Part shown: piece by piece, positions 14,886 to 22,896 of the stretch
How the letters are laid out: every line of letters begins with the position of its first letter
Position numbering within the stretch: position 1 is the first letter of the stretch
Notes under the pieces: model-generated
The model's database searches: none
What the model was told of the DNA's origin: nothing
Seen by the model: the letters and a program-made list of their open reading frames with translations, nothing else
Program-made: the position numbers and the translations under genes
Assembly (NCBI GenBank): GCA_050261495.1
Contig: JBLNDI010000014.1
Coordinates: 1 to 24,557 of the forward strand
Source of the DNA: JBMNKL01 sp050261495
GTDB taxonomy: Bacteria > Bacillota > Clostridia > Acetivibrionales > DTU013
Reading direction: 5' to 3'
DNA length: 24,557 bases

Positions 14886-14924
14886 CCCGGTTGCATTTGC
14901 CGGATGCATTTGCCGGCTGCATTA
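14886..14924 (-). repeat. Three tandem 13-bp direct repeats upstream of nudF
   Basis: On the minus strand, the units TAATGCAGCCGGC, AAATGCATCCGGC and AAATGCAACCGGG lie head to tail with only two to three differences. They fall in the rnhA-nudF gap, 40 to 80 bases before the nudF start. A binding site or simple slippage product are both possible. Confidence 0.8.
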
Positions 14925-14946
14925 ACCGGCCGCGCTGCTAACGTGA

Positions 14947-15420
14947 TTATTCGGTTTCGGTATTCACCGGTTCTGCATGCTTTTTTATTTCATTTGTTGC
15001 AAGTTTGTCGCAGCGGTTGTTATATTCGTTGTCGCCATGCCCTTTTACTTTAATCCACTTTATTGTATGTATATTGGCAAGGTTTTCCAGCTGCTCCCAC
15101 AAGTCCCTGTTGCTGACCTCGTCCTTGCTGCTGTTTTTCCATCCGTTCGTCTTCCAGTTTCTTATCCACTCATTTTCAAATGCTCCGACCAGGTAGGAGC
15201 TGTCACTGTACAATTCCACTTCACACGGATATTTCAAGGCTTTCAAGCCCTCGACCGCCGCTTTGAGTTCCATCCTGTTATTCGTGGTATATGGTTCAAA
15301 GCCGGATATTTCCTTCTCATGGCCTTCATATATCAATATTGCCCCCCAGCCTCCCTTTCCTGGGTTGCCGGAACATGCCCCGTCTGTGTAAAGCCGAACC
15401 TTTTTCTTTTTTTTATTCAT
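14947..15420 (-). CDS. rnhA: Ribonuclease HI
   Basis: A 157-residue RNase H1 that cleaves RNA in RNA-DNA hybrids. The four metal-binding acidic residues are visible: Asp of YTDGACSGNPG (about 12), Glu of NNRMELKA (about 52), Asp of LYSDSSYLV (about 72) and Asp of NNRCDKLA (about 135). The basic handle region (WIRNWKTNGWKNSSKDEVSN) is of the E. coli type. The N-terminus is lysine-rich (MNKKKKKVRLY), with a run of A in the DNA. The ATG at 15418-15420 lies four bases after the proC stop. The nearest Shine-Dalgarno (GAGGGCGG) lies inside the proC end. Translation is likely coupled to proC. Confidence 0.95.
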   Translation of the reverse strand: MNKKKKKVRLYTDGACSGNPGKGGWGAILIYEGHEKEISGFEPYTTNNRMELKAAVEGLKALKYPCEVELYSDSSYLVGAFENEWIRNWKTNGWKNSSKDEVSNRDLWEQLENLANIHTIKWIKVKGHGDNEYNNRCDKLATNEIKKHAEPVNTETE

Positions 15421-15424
15421 GCGC

Positions 15425-16246
15425 TTAACCGCCCTCGGATTCCCGGCATATTTCTTTTGCCCTCCTGGTGCATTCCTTCATTGCCTCAATGATGCTATTT
15501 CGGAAACCGTTTTTTTCCAGCGAATTCACCGCTGCAATAGTTGTACCGGCAGGCGAACAAACCTGGTCTTTCAGTATGCCCGGGTGCAAGCCGGTTTCCA
15601 GCACCATTTTGGCCGAGCCCAATACTGCCTGGGCCGCCAATTTATATGCAAGAGCCCTGGGAATCCCCTGGAGCACGGCGCCGTCCGCCATAGCTTCAAT
15701 CATCATAAAAACATAAGCCGGGCTGCTGCCTGTCAGCGAAATTACTTCGCTCATCAGCCTTTCTTCAAGTTCCTCGACCCTTCCGGAACCTTCAAAAAGG
15801 CTTTTCACTAATTTCCTTTCATCGGCTGAAATATTGCCGTCAAAACAAACCAGGGTCATGCCTTCACCTACAGACACGGCCAGGTTTGGCATAACGCGCA
15901 CCACTTTCTTGTTTTCGCCGATCATGGATTTCAATGACGAAATAGTGATTCCGGCTGCGATAGATATTATTATCGTATTGTCGGTAATACATCCGCCGAT
16001 TTCTTCGAGGACATTCCTGACGACTGACGGTTTTACCGCAAGCACGATGCAGCCGCACTCCGACGCCAGCTCGGCGCATCCGGCCGCGATTTTCACGCCC
16101 GTTTCCTTAGACAGTTTCCCGGTTTTATACGGGTCAACGTCAAATACTATTACATTTTCGCTGCTTGCCGCACCTGAGCGTATTACTCCTCTAACCAGCG
16201 GCGCACCCATGTTTCCTGTACCTATGAACCCAATTTTCATTACCAT
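15425..16246 (-). CDS. proC: Pyrroline-5-carboxylate reductase
   Basis: A protein of about 273 residues that reduces pyrroline-5-carboxylate to proline with NAD(P)H. The N-terminal Rossmann fold has KIGFIGTGNMGAPLVRG. VLAVKPSVVRNVLEEI and RVMPNLAVSVGEGMT are family motifs. The C-terminal dimer domain has TGSSPAYVFMMIEAMADGAV and SPAGTTIAAVNSLE, the P5C-binding signature. The start chosen is ATG 16244-16246, eleven bases after GGATGGAG. A GTG four codons upstream sits on the Shine-Dalgarno and an ATG two codons later is also possible. It is followed closely by rnhA. A TATAAT near 16287 lies in the upstream A+T-rich stretch, but no -35 was convincing. Confidence 0.95.
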   Translation of the reverse strand: MVMKIGFIGTGNMGAPLVRGVIRSGAASSENVIVFDVDPYKTGKLSKETGVKIAAGCAELASECGCIVLAVKPSVVRNVLEEIGGCITDNTIIISIAAGITISSLKSMIGENKKVVRVMPNLAVSVGEGMTLVCFDGNISADERKLVKSLFEGSGRVEELEERLMSEVISLTGSSPAYVFMMIEAMADGAVLQGIPRALAYKLAAQAVLGSAKMVLETGLHPGILKDQVCSPAGTTIAAVNSLEKNGFRNSIIEAMKECTRRAKEICRESEGG

Positions 16247-16342
16247 CTTATTTTTCACTCCATCCGGTTGTCCGGGCCGAACATATATTATATAATATCA
16301 TAATAATAGAAAAATAATCCAGTGCCAATTTATCAGCTACCA

Positions 16343-16372
16343 TTGACATAAGCTCGCGGCATATTGTAGAAT
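16343..16372 (+). promoter_or_regulatory. Promoter of the tRNA-Trp gene
   Basis: Consensus TTGACA (16343-16348) and TAGAAT (16367-16372) are spaced by 18 bases, 34 bases before the tRNA 5' end. Confidence 0.75.
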
Positions 16373-16405
16373 ATAAAAGCCATCATTGATAAGAACGAAA
16401 AACAT

Positions 16406-16481
16406 AGGGGAGTAGCGCAATTGGTAGAGTAGCGGTCTCCAAAACCGTCGGCTGCAGGTTCGAGTCCTGTCTCCCCTGCCA
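16406..16481 (+). tRNA. tRNA-Trp (anticodon CCA)
   Basis: Acceptor arm AGGGGAG (16406-16412) pairs with CTCCCCT (16471-16477). The discriminator is G and the terminal CCA is encoded. The anticodon stem encloses CTCCAAA with CCA at 16439-16441, and the T-loop GGTTCGAGTCC is normal. It stands alone on the plus strand between minus-strand operons, with its own promoter and terminator. Confidence 0.97.
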
Positions 16482-16485
16482 GAAG

Positions 16486-16516
16486 TACCAAGGCTTTCGA
16501 GCTTTGGTGCTTTTTT
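16486..16516 (+). terminator. Intrinsic terminator of tRNA-Trp
   Basis: ACCAAGGCT-TTCG-AGCTTTGGT forms a nine-pair stem with a stable TTCG loop, followed by GCTTTTTT. It lies six bases after the tRNA CCA end. Confidence 0.88.
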
Positions 16517-16596
16517 ATCTCAAAAAAGATACCGGCATTATATCGACACGCTTTTATCAAAATCCATTCCGGCTAATCTTTTCATACCTGCTGCAG

Positions 16597-17613
16597 CTAA
16601 TTTATAATGCAACTCCCTGCCGTTTTGACAATGTCCCCGTCAAAATCCAGGACTTCAAACCTCTTTAAAACAGGCTGAAAATTGCCGTCCACCACGTAAA
16701 ACAAATCCAATTCCCCGATCATGTTGACCGTCGCCATGCCGAATATCGGCAGCGGTACTTTTATCTCGGGCTTGCCGCCCGCTCCCTTTACCAATGACAG
16801 CCTGGAACTCTCGCTTATATCAACCGAAACAGGGTCTATCCATGTGCGCTGCACATAATCAAGCATCGCTTCCTCAAGCGATTGATCGCTGTTGATAAAC
16901 TCTATATCAAGCTCGGCGGAAAAACCGTATTTTTCATTAACCAATCTCAGCTTTGCGCTGCCTTCCGCACGTTCGGTTTTAAAGCCGTCTATGATTTCCG
17001 CAAGCGTATTGTCGCTGGCAAATGAATATGACAAATTTTTCTTGTAGCTGTATATAAAGTAGTTGGAGTAGGAAAATGCCGCTCCATAACCCGGTATTAG
17101 AAGAAAAACGTCTTTTGCGCCATCATTATCCAGGTCCTCAAACTGCATGGAGGATAAAAGTCCCTGCGATACGGACGATTTTTTCCAGAACGGAACCTGT
17201 CTTTCCCCGCCGGCGCCCTTTATAATCAGCCTTCCTTCTATTTCCCCGGGCAAATTGTCCCCGGCAGGGGGAAGTTCAACTTGCAAGGCTTCCACCTGTT
17301 CATTTTCCCCGTCTCCATCCAGATCGACACTTGCGCTCTGGAGCAGCAGGACATTATTCCCTTCAGAAATGACAGAGTCGCCTTCATGTTCATTTCCTGC
17401 ATCGGCTTGGTTTTCATCCACAGGCGTCTCATATTCCGGGTTATGTTCTTCCAATGCGCCATCCGGCGCGACGGATCCGGTCATTTGCCAGGTATCGGCA
17501 TTTTCCGCCGTACCGGTTCCTGCGGCCGGTACATCCGTCTGTCCCGGAGAGCCGCATGATGTAAAAAGGGCAAAAACCAGGATTATTGATGCAACAATAT
17601 AACTTTTTTTAAT
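16597..17613 (-). CDS. Lipoprotein with calcium-type DxDxDG loops (ATT start), end of the germination operon
   Basis: A protein of about 338 residues with no recognised family name. The lipoprotein signal MKKSYIVASIILVFALFTSC is visible only when translation begins at ATT 17611-17613. No ATG, GTG or TTG exists between it and the upstream in-frame TAA, and GGGGG lies eight bases before it. Cys20 would be the lipidated residue. An acidic, low-complexity spacer (about 25-75) follows. Next are two FG-GAP/VCBS-like loops, SVDLDGDGENE and FEDLDNDGAKD, and a beta-rich domain to the end (GELDLFYVVDGNFQPVLKRF...LDFDGDIV). A shorter ATG start at 17482-17484 would discard the signal peptide. Placed 61 bases after the small Ger subunit gene, it is probably in that operon. 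A spore-envelope role is inferred from position only. Confidence 0.78.
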   Translation of the reverse strand: MKKSYIVASIILVFALFTSCGSPGQTDVPAAGTGTAENADTWQMTGSVAPDGALEEHNPEYETPVDENQADAGNEHEGDSVISEGNNVLLLQSASVDLDGDGENEQVEALQVELPPAGDNLPGEIEGRLIIKGAGGERQVPFWKKSSVSQGLLSSMQFEDLDNDGAKDVFLLIPGYGAAFSYSNYFIYSYKKNLSYSFASDNTLAEIIDGFKTERAEGSAKLRLVNEKYGFSAELDIEFINSDQSLEEAMLDYVQRTWIDPVSVDISESSRLSLVKGAGGKPEIKVPLPIFGMATVNMIGELDLFYVVDGNFQPVLKRFEVLDFDGDIVKTAGSCIIN

Positions 17614-17621
17614 TTGAATTA

Positions 17622-17626
17622 CCCCC
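17622..17626 (-). promoter_or_regulatory. Ribosome binding site pointing to the ATT start of the lipoprotein
   Basis: GGGGG on the minus strand is eight bases upstream of ATT 17611-17613, which opens a textbook lysine-rich lipoprotein signal sequence. Confidence 0.5.
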
Positions 17627-17674
17627 GATAATTATTTATATTACTATATTATCATTATGGAACAGCTTTTCCAA

Positions 17675-17851
17675 TCAAGAACGGGAAAAAATCATATATA
17701 CCGGCAAAGCAATTGTCGCCATGCAGAGAAGAAAAACAAATATCGCTCCCGTTTTGTTTTTTTGTTTCCAGTTCCATAATCCATAACTAAACGTATGGAT
17801 TATTACCAATCCGATCAAGGTAAATAAAAATATCCGCACTGTTAATGTCAC
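17675..17851 (-). CDS. Small two-helix membrane protein in the ger operon, candidate germinant receptor D subunit
   Basis: A 58-residue protein starting at GTG 17849-17851, seven bases after a strong GGAGG, and ending at TGA 17675. It has two hydrophobic segments: VRIFLFTLIGLVIIHTFSYG and, after a polar turn (WNWKQKNKTG), AIFVFLLCMATIALPVYMIF. It lies 48 bases downstream of gerC on the same strand with no terminator between. Small two-helix D subunits are known in several Bacillus germinant receptor operons, where they modulate receptor function. Size, topology and position all fit, but no sequence comparison was possible. Its shortness makes it easy to miss in annotation. Confidence 0.72.
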   Translation of the reverse strand: MTLTVRIFLFTLIGLVIIHTFSYGLWNWKQKNKTGAIFVFLLCMATIALPVYMIFSRS

Positions 17852-17899
17852 ATAAATACCTCCATCGTATCCCGGCTTTATTTTCCCTTTTCATATTCA

Positions 17900-19174
17900 T
17901 TATCGCCCTGTCTTAATAATAAGCCCGGTGCGCCTGATCTTGAAATTTACGTCTACTTCAAAATCGGTATACTTGTACTGATCGCGCCAGTTATATTTTT
18001 CCCACTCATCAAAGGTCAGGAATTTTTTCTTTACAAAATTTCCAATCCCACAAATATCCGAATCAAATTCGTCCCTTGTCTTTTCCAGAAGCTCGAGAAT
18101 ACTTTTTTCAAGCATCTCTTCCACTTTCTTTTCTATTATTTCCGGTTGGCTCTCATATTCATGCCCGCTTTGAATAGATACAAAATCGCCCTCCAGGTCT
18201 ATGCCGATATTAGCTTTCACTTTTCCGCCGGTCATATTGATTTTAACAACCGGCCTCTTTCTTCTGAAAATATTTAATACTACAATATGATTATCTACTT
18301 GCGGATCCGGCAGAGTCCAGTAGGTATGGTTGAATTCTCCCGTAACCAACTGCATGCAGGTGGATTCCTTGCCGTTAAGAATCCCGCACATTTTATCTTC
18401 TTTGAAAACCGCGATTCCCATAACTTCATTTTTTCTATCTGAAAGAATAGGAATATGGCCGGCTTTGTAGCTTCCCTCATCTATAAATGCATTGCCATTT
18501 TTGGGTATTGAATCTTTAAACTGCTCAACGCTTTCGTATTTGCTCAATGCCGTTAGGATGGCTATCGGCTCTACCGCATCGCATTCCAATTTTTGATGAA
18601 AATTGTGCAGTCTCACATTAGGAAAAAATGAAGTAAATTTCTTTCCCAACATTTGCTCATAATACTTCGAAGGGTTTACTTCCAGCAAAAGCATTGTTTC
18701 TTTCAGGTATTCCTCGGGAGGATCCATGGAAACGACAATAAAAATATCCGGCTTGAATTCGCGGCCTCTCTTGAACGCGTGCAAATATTTTGAAACCCCC
18801 ATTTCGGCAAATTTCTTTGACATTATGATCGCTTTAGTATGAGAAACGTTAATTTCTTTGCTTATAATATTATTTATCAGGTTAAGCCCGGAATATATCG
18901 AGGGCGTATCTACCGTGATGATCGTCGTGGTTTCATTGCCACCGCCGTCTCCTTTGCCGCCCCTGCTGCCGCTGCTGCCTCCTCCGATGGAAATGGGAAC
19001 TGCAAGCTGAAGCGTCATCCTGAGTTCATTAGCTTCTCCCACGTCAAGGCCAATAGCCATCGGGTATGCCAATTCGTCGATTTCCCGCTGGTCATAGCAG
19101 CCGGTCATAAGAAACAGGTTTAATAAAAGTGCAAACACAAGCGAGAATCGAATAATAATTCCAAAATAATTCAT
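17900..19174 (-). CDS. gerAC: Spore germination receptor lipoprotein subunit, Ger(x)C family
   Basis: A 424-residue lipoprotein of the germinant receptor. The signal sequence ends in the lipobox LMTGC (Cys at about 27), followed by YDQREIDELAYPMAIGLDV, the classic Ger(x)C start. Domain motifs include SHTKAIIMSKKFAEMGV, ELLEKTRDEFDSDICGIGNFV and the C-terminal VDVNFKIRRTGLI. A glycine/serine-rich insertion (GGGSSGSRGGKGDGGGNET, about 65-85) interrupts the first domain strand and is not typical. Prelipoprotein processing anchors it to the outer face of the spore inner membrane together with GerA and GerB. The ATG at 19172-19174 overlaps the gerB stop (ATGA) with AAAGGAGG upstream. Confidence 0.95.
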   Translation of the reverse strand: MNYFGIIIRFSLVFALLLNLFLMTGCYDQREIDELAYPMAIGLDVGEANELRMTLQLAVPISIGGGSSGSRGGKGDGGGNETTTIITVDTPSIYSGLNLINNIISKEINVSHTKAIIMSKKFAEMGVSKYLHAFKRGREFKPDIFIVVSMDPPEEYLKETMLLLEVNPSKYYEQMLGKKFTSFFPNVRLHNFHQKLECDAVEPIAILTALSKYESVEQFKDSIPKNGNAFIDEGSYKAGHIPILSDRKNEVMGIAVFKEDKMCGILNGKESTCMQLVTGEFNHTYWTLPDPQVDNHIVVLNIFRRKRPVVKINMTGGKVKANIGIDLEGDFVSIQSGHEYESQPEIIEKKVEEMLEKSILELLEKTRDEFDSDICGIGNFVKKKFLTFDEWEKYNWRDQYKYTDFEVDVNFKIRRTGLIIKTGR

Positions 19175-20274
19175 TTGCTGCGAGCCTCCTTTTTTGCACC
19201 GCCTTTAAGGTTGGCCGCCGCCATGATAATTGCGGTAATGGCAAAAGCTATGATCCCTATCGACTTATATATATAATTCGAATCAAATTTTATAACCGTG
19301 ACAAGATTCTCCGGCAAAAATGCCGCGCAAAACACAATAATCATGAAAGGCAATATTAGCGGCCTTATATATTTAAGCCCTGCAGCCTTGGCAAAAGCAT
19401 ACACCATGAAATAAAAGCTTGCCGACAAGTATAAAAGCGCGGAAATCGACCATATAACAACAAACAAGGATTCTATTCTTTCGAAAAATCTCCCCAGGTT
19501 AACCAGCCTGGCCATGTAGTAAATTGGGAGAAATGGCTCAAGGCTGCTCGGGTAACTGTTGGCCATTATATATGTCAGCGAAGCGGTTATTAAGAAAAAT
19601 GAACTGAAGCCAAAGACAATATATGCGACTCTTCTGACGTTCTTGTAGTTCTCCAGAAAAGGCGGCAGCAGAAATATCGCTAATAGTTCCATAAAAACCG
19701 ATGACCTGATAATACCGTTGACTACTATATCTTCCGGTCCTGTGCCTAAAATCGGGAAAAGATTTGTGTAATCCATATGGGGGATGACTCCAAGTATAAT
19801 AAGAATATACCCTGACGCAATAACCGGTATGGCAATGGCTGCAAAACGCACAATTGCCTCAATGCCTAATAAACATCCCACAACCATGCCAATGGCATAA
19901 AATATCATAACATAGCTTAATGGAGACAATGTCAATACTATTACCTTTATATCTTCGGAGTACTCCCTGAGGACCGTTACGGTAATAATAAACAAGATTG
20001 CTGAAATTACAAGTCCCATCGCCATCCTTAAAAATTTTCCTCCGGCAACTTCCGCTATGTCAAGGATATCGCTGTTTTCAAACCTTTTGTGCAGTTTCAG
20101 CAGAATTGTAAATATCAATACCGCCGTTATGCAGGAAACTAAGGACGAGAGCCATCCGGCGTTCCCGGCATCTTCTATCGTTAACCTGGTATAAGAAAGA
20201 AATATCTTTGAGCAGATTAAATTCATAAGGAGTGTTACACTCTCCCAGACGCCGAATTTTAACCTGTTTTTCAT
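19171..20274 (-). CDS. gerAB: Spore germination receptor permease-like subunit, Ger(x)B family
   Basis: A protein of about 367 residues with roughly ten transmembrane segments, of the APC-like GerB family that forms the germinant-binding channel subunit. The start ATG 20272-20274 gives MKNRLKFGVWESVTLLMNLI, matching the usual N-terminus; GGGGGTGG lies eleven bases upstream. The longer TTG start at 20322 would lie inside gerA and has no Shine-Dalgarno. The first helix (KIFLSYTRLTIEDAGNAGW) and the central SPLSYVMIFYAIGMVVGCLLG are typical. It sits 20 bases after gerA and overlaps gerC by four bases, so the three are one translational unit. Confidence 0.94.
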   Translation of the reverse strand: MKNRLKFGVWESVTLLMNLICSKIFLSYTRLTIEDAGNAGWLSSLVSCITAVLIFTILLKLHKRFENSDILDIAEVAGGKFLRMAMGLVISAILFIITVTVLREYSEDIKVIVLTLSPLSYVMIFYAIGMVVGCLLGIEAIVRFAAIAIPVIASGYILIILGVIPHMDYTNLFPILGTGPEDIVVNGIIRSSVFMELLAIFLLPPFLENYKNVRRVAYIVFGFSSFFLITASLTYIMANSYPSSLEPFLPIYYMARLVNLGRFFERIESLFVVIWSISALLYLSASFYFMVYAFAKAAGLKYIRPLILPFMIIVFCAAFLPENLVTVIKFDSNYIYKSIGIIAFAITAIIMAAANLKGGAKKEARSK

Positions 20275-20294
20275 TAATCTATTGGCCACCCCCG

Positions 20295-22001
20295 TTAATT
20301 CTTTCTTTGTCCTTTCTTCCAACCCATACTGTACTTTGGCTGCCTATCCTTCTTTTTTACATTCAGGTAATCAGGCCTTTCTTCCAGCTTCCATTCAGGC
20401 GCCCTGAACATGATATTTTTATAACTTCTCGATGTCCTGGGCCCGAACGGAGCCATGAACGGAACCCCGAACGATTTCAGGCTTACAGACCAGACTCCCA
20501 ATATAAACAGCCCTATTGCTATGCCAAAGAACCCTGCCAGCGCGCCCAGCAAAATAAAAATAAACCTCATTATCCTTATTGAATAGGCCAGGGAGTAGCT
20601 TGGTATGACAAACGAACCGATACCGGTCACCGCGACTATTATAATCAGTATGGGGCTGACAATATTTGCCGCAACCGCCGCTTCTCCAAGAATCAATGCG
20701 CCAATAATGCCAAGCGTTGGCCCGATTGGTCCGGGGACCCTTATTCCCGCTTCGCGTATCAATTCGAATGATAATTCCATAAGGAGTATTTCCACCAGGG
20801 ACGGAAACGGCACTCTTTCCCTTGAAGCCTCCACTGCCAGCAGCAGGTCCGTCGGTATCATGTCCTGGTGATAGTTTACAATAGCCAAGTAAATCCCGGG
20901 CATCAGGAGCGCTAGGAATAACGCGGCGTAACGTATAAATCTCAAAAGGTTGACATAAGGATACCTGATATATAAATCCTCCGCCGAGTGCATTAAATCA
21001 TAAGCCGTTACCGGCACAACCAAAACAATAGGCGATCCGCTCACAATAATCGCTATTCTTCCATTTGCCAGCATTTCAGAAACAAAATCGGGCCTTTCGG
21101 TGGAAATTACCTGTGGTGAAGGAAAAATAGAGTTATCCTCGATTAACTGCTCAAGTGTTCCGGAATCAAGCACATAATCAACATTTATGCTTTCAAGCCT
21201 GCGCCTTGTTTCATCGACAAGCTTTTCGTTAGCTATATCTTTTATGTAGAGCATTGAACATGGAGTTTTACTGATTTTCCCGACAGTAATATCCTCAACT
21301 ATCAGGTCTTCATCTTTCAGCTTTTTCCTTACCTGTGCCGTACAGGTCCTCAAAATTTCATTAAACGCTTCCTGCGGGCCCCTGATGACTATTTCGTTGT
21401 TCGGTTTCTCCACCGGCCTATGTTCCCACCCTTTAACGTCCGCCACAAAGGAACCCTCCAGTCCGTCCACAAACAACGCGCAACCGCCGTAGTTCACCTT
21501 CTCGATAATTTTACCGTACGATTCCTCCATACTCACCTGGCAGTGCGGAAGCAACCGCTCCGATACATAATCCCGGAGGTTGTCTTCCTTTTCCCTCAGC
21601 TCATACATTGAATTAACCATAAGGGGCTTCAATATATAATTGTTTATTATTTCCCTGTTGACCAATCCATCAAAAAATATAATGAACGCCTTTACAGGAT
21701 TGTTCCTGTGAAGAATCATAAATTCACGGATAATGATATCGCTATTCAGCGGAATACTATAGACTTTTTTCATGTATTCCAGGTTTGCATCCAAATCTTT
21801 TGCGACTTTGTCGGACGGAGCAGGCTTTTTTTGCTTTTCCTCCATCTTTTCCTTTATTCTTTTTTCTATTCCATCTTGAGCAGATTCTTTGCCGGCATCG
21901 CCATTCTTTTCATTTGCCGATGGTTTCAAAATAAAATGTTCCTGCTTTTCAGGCTCGGTAAATAATATTATCTTTTTCAGGCTTTTCCAGGTAAATGACA
22001 A
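20295..22001 (-). CDS. gerAA: Spore germination receptor subunit, GerA family
   Basis: A 568-residue protein with a long hydrophilic N-terminal domain (about 1-345) and four to five C-terminal membrane segments. Signatures include VKAFIIFFDGLVNREIINNY, VRGPQEAF-like IVIRGPQEAFNEILRTC, DEDLIVEDITVG and FPSPQVISTERPDF. The membrane part contains LLLAVEASRERVPFPSLVEILLMELSFELIREAG and IPSYSLAYSIRI. An extra charged, Lys/Glu-rich stretch (about 30-65) precedes the conserved region. GerA forms the oligomeric channel of the receptor in the spore inner membrane. The start is TTG at 21999-22001, eight bases after GGGAGG, and 17 bases after the 3D-domain gene. Confidence 0.96.
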   Translation of the reverse strand: MSFTWKSLKKIILFTEPEKQEHFILKPSANEKNGDAGKESAQDGIEKRIKEKMEEKQKKPAPSDKVAKDLDANLEYMKKVYSIPLNSDIIIREFMILHRNNPVKAFIIFFDGLVNREIINNYILKPLMVNSMYELREKEDNLRDYVSERLLPHCQVSMEESYGKIIEKVNYGGCALFVDGLEGSFVADVKGWEHRPVEKPNNEIVIRGPQEAFNEILRTCTAQVRKKLKDEDLIVEDITVGKISKTPCSMLYIKDIANEKLVDETRRRLESINVDYVLDSGTLEQLIEDNSIFPSPQVISTERPDFVSEMLANGRIAIIVSGSPIVLVVPVTAYDLMHSAEDLYIRYPYVNLLRFIRYAALFLALLMPGIYLAIVNYHQDMIPTDLLLAVEASRERVPFPSLVEILLMELSFELIREAGIRVPGPIGPTLGIIGALILGEAAVAANIVSPILIIIVAVTGIGSFVIPSYSLAYSIRIMRFIFILLGALAGFFGIAIGLFILGVWSVSLKSFGVPFMAPFGPRTSRSYKNIMFRAPEWKLEERPDYLNVKKKDRQPKYSMGWKKGQRKN

Positions 22002-22018
22002 TGCCGTATCCTCCCGTT

Positions 22019-22864
22019 TTATAACTTAATGTCATTGACTTTGCCGTCTCCAAGCTTTACCAGGTATACATCCCATTTCCGTGAACCAAGCTTCAGGGCA
22101 AATTCCTTGTCAAGCACGGAAAAATCAAAGCGGTATTTGCCCTTAACAGCGCTGCCGGTATCCATGGCAACGGTGTATCCAAGCCCTTTAATATAAAAAA
22201 CCGTTCCAAACGGCCAGTATCGATTGTCAATTGCGATTGAAACACCCGGTATTATTGGCGCCCCAGATTTTGTTATACCCTTGTCGTTTCCGCATTCTTC
22301 CTTGCTTGGCGTATATGCCGTTCCAAGAAATTTACCGGCGTATTGACCCCTGTATATGTTGTCCCGCGGCTCAAGGCCTTTGAATATGTTGTAGCTTTGA
22401 GGCTTGATTCCGACAGAAGCTGCCATTTTCAGCGTATTCTGAAGCGCAATATTGTCCTCGGTTAGCTCCTTAACCTGTTTTGAAAGCTCGTCATTATGTT
22501 TTCGGAGTTTTTCAAGCTGCTGGGACAAGTCGTTGTTTCCCATCGATATAGCATTATATTCCTTTTTAATATTGGCAAGCTCTTCTTCAAGCTTTTGGCA
22601 CTTATATTTAAGGTCCGATTCTTCCTTTTTTATCTGGTTTTTCGCAGTTCTCTCTTCATCCAGCGTCTTTTGAGCCAGTGCCAGATCAGCTTTCATATCA
22701 TTGTAGGAATCAAGCAGTATAAAATTATTTGCGCACAGCGTCATAACTATGAAAAACATTGACGTTAATGCCCATATATTGCTTCTCTTTTTATTTTGTC
22801 TCAGTTTATAACACCTGGTATTTCTTTGGGTCCAAATATTATCAGATGCTTCGTACCCTGTCAT
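22019..22864 (-). CDS. Membrane-anchored coiled-coil protein with a C-terminal 3D domain
   Basis: A 281-residue protein in three parts. A basic cytosolic N-terminus and one transmembrane helix (NIWALTSMFFIVMTLCANNF, about 28-50) are followed by a heptad-rich coiled coil (about 52-145), then a 3D domain (about 180-275). The 3D domain shows GTAYTPSKEECG, SIAIDNRYWPFGTVFYIKGL and YTVAMDTGSAVKGKYRFDF, including the three aspartates that name the fold. 3D domains occur in lytic transglycosylase-like wall hydrolases (MltA, YocH, Sps-type). Being first in the germination operon suggests a cortex- or wall-remodelling role tied to germination, but this is inference. The start ATG 22862-22864 follows AAAGGAGG, and a sigma-G-like promoter precedes it. 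Confidence 0.88.
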   Translation of the reverse strand: MTGYEASDNIWTQRNTRCYKLRQNKKRSNIWALTSMFFIVMTLCANNFILLDSYNDMKADLALAQKTLDEERTAKNQIKKEESDLKYKCQKLEEELANIKKEYNAISMGNNDLSQQLEKLRKHNDELSKQVKELTEDNIALQNTLKMAASVGIKPQSYNIFKGLEPRDNIYRGQYAGKFLGTAYTPSKEECGNDKGITKSGAPIIPGVSIAIDNRYWPFGTVFYIKGLGYTVAMDTGSAVKGKYRFDFSVLDKEFALKLGSRKWDVYLVKLGDGKVNDIKL

Positions 22865-22896
22865 AACTTTCCTCCTTTGAAGCAGGCCGTATTCTT

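Noticed and set aside
16407..16416. GGGGAGTAGC, the same ten bases as the riboswitch signature
   Set aside because: Here it is the acceptor and D-arm start of tRNA-Trp, with no matching AGCAAGACC partner; coincidence.
16333..16560. Minus-strand ORF of 75 codons containing AGETGLEPAADGFGDRYSTN
   Set aside because: It is the antisense translation of the tRNA-Trp gene and its terminator, a well-known false protein.
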